From Gammaproteobacteria bacterium (GTDB lineage: Bacteria > Pseudomonadota > Gammaproteobacteria > Methylococcales > Methylomonadaceae), in contig JAJRWJ010000459.1 in assembly GCA_024276805.1 (NCBI GenBank), positions 1 to 6,565 on the forward strand: DNA of 6,565 bases, read 5' to 3'. The notes beneath the pieces are model-generated. The model was given only the letters and a program-made list of their open reading frames with translations, had not been told where the DNA came from and did not search any database. Below, piece after piece: positions 6,344-6,565 of this stretch. The translations under genes were made by a program, and so were the position numbers. How positions within the stretch are numbered: the first letter of the stretch is position 1; each line of letters opens with the position of its first letter.

Positions 6344-6565
6344 TACAGGCGCAGTGTTGCATTGACCGGTAATTGCCTAAGAACCATGTGTAATCAATAT
6401 GTTATGCAATGCTCCACGCTCCACGGGGTGCGGCCTTGATATGATGTTTTATATATAACACTGAGCGCCATACTGATTAATTTTGGCCCAAAATTGCTCC
6501 CATCGCTCACCTGACTGCACAAGACTTCTCAGGCTTAACAAAATCCCTGCACCTTGATTTTTCCA
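6344..6565. other. 3' intergenic region without recognised gene
   Basis: These 222 nt are more AT-rich than the genes. Besides the split inverted repeat they hold a 17-bp palindrome, AATTTTGG-C-CCAAAATT (6479-6495), a tandem CTCCACG pair around 6413-6426 and an AT-rich stretch near 6446-6458. No start codon with a recognisable protein, tRNA or terminator was found. One frame on the minus strand is open from the right edge down to a TAA at 6451-6449 (38 codons) but matches nothing I recognise. Confidence 0.5.
6348..6469. repeat. Split, imperfect inverted repeat after slyX
   Basis: The left arm GGCGCAGTGTT (6348-6358) pairs with AACACT-GA-GCGCC (6457-6469), differing only by a 2-nt bulge. The bases directly inside the left arm, GCATTG (6359-6364), have their complement CAATGC at 6407-6412, so the left arm is a continuous 17-mer while its partner is split in blocks. 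This looks like an intergenic fold or a decayed mobile-element end; there is no T-run, so it is not a simple terminator. The pairing is seen; origin and role are not known. Confidence 0.4.

Noticed and set aside
1..6565. CRISPR array, tRNA or rRNA genes, toxin-antitoxin or defence genes
   Set aside because: No regularly spaced direct repeats, cloverleaf-like sequences or matching protein families were seen on either strand.

Overview
The window looks like ordinary chromosomal DNA of a gammaproteobacterium. The evidence is a SlyX protein, a DUF2956 protein and an RhlE-type DEAD-box helicase close together, plus an ABC-transporter module of the kind found beside PQQ-dependent alcohol dehydrogenases. 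That module fits an alcohol-oxidising or methylotrophic lifestyle, but this last point is inference: no PQQ enzyme lies inside the window.

Left third (1-2303, minus strand). A tight three-gene operon reads leftwards: a periplasmic substrate-binding protein, then a secreted YVTN-type beta-propeller protein, then the first 46 codons of an ABC ATPase that runs off the left edge. Gaps are 7 nt and a 4-nt ATGA overlap, so the genes are surely co-transcribed. All three match the PQQ-alcohol-dehydrogenase-associated ABC system described from gene neighbourhoods; a permease gene is expected just beyond the left edge.

Middle (2304-4071). A divergent intergenic region with nested inverted repeats separates the operon from a small c-di-GMP-binding PilZ protein on the plus strand. 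A 342-nt gap follows. It carries a roughly 100-bp extragenic repeat made of two hairpins in mirror order, then an extended -10 promoter. Next comes a MOSC-domain molybdenum-cofactor protein of the YcbX/mARC type without a ferredoxin domain.

Right part (4072-6565). A near-consensus extended -10 promoter and a leader of about 160 nt precede rhlE. The helicase gene contains a perfect 24-bp palindrome inserted exactly as eight in-frame codons between its core and its basic tail. A DUF2956 membrane-anchored protein follows 67 nt later, then slyX. The last 220 nt contain no recognised gene, but they hold a split inverted repeat, a 17-bp palindrome and a short unassigned open frame at the edge.

I see no CRISPR array, tRNA, rRNA, complete insertion sequence or obvious defence system. 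The least understood items are the PQQ-associated ABC/beta-propeller operon, whose cargo is unknown, the in-gene palindrome in rhlE, and the split inverted repeat after slyX.
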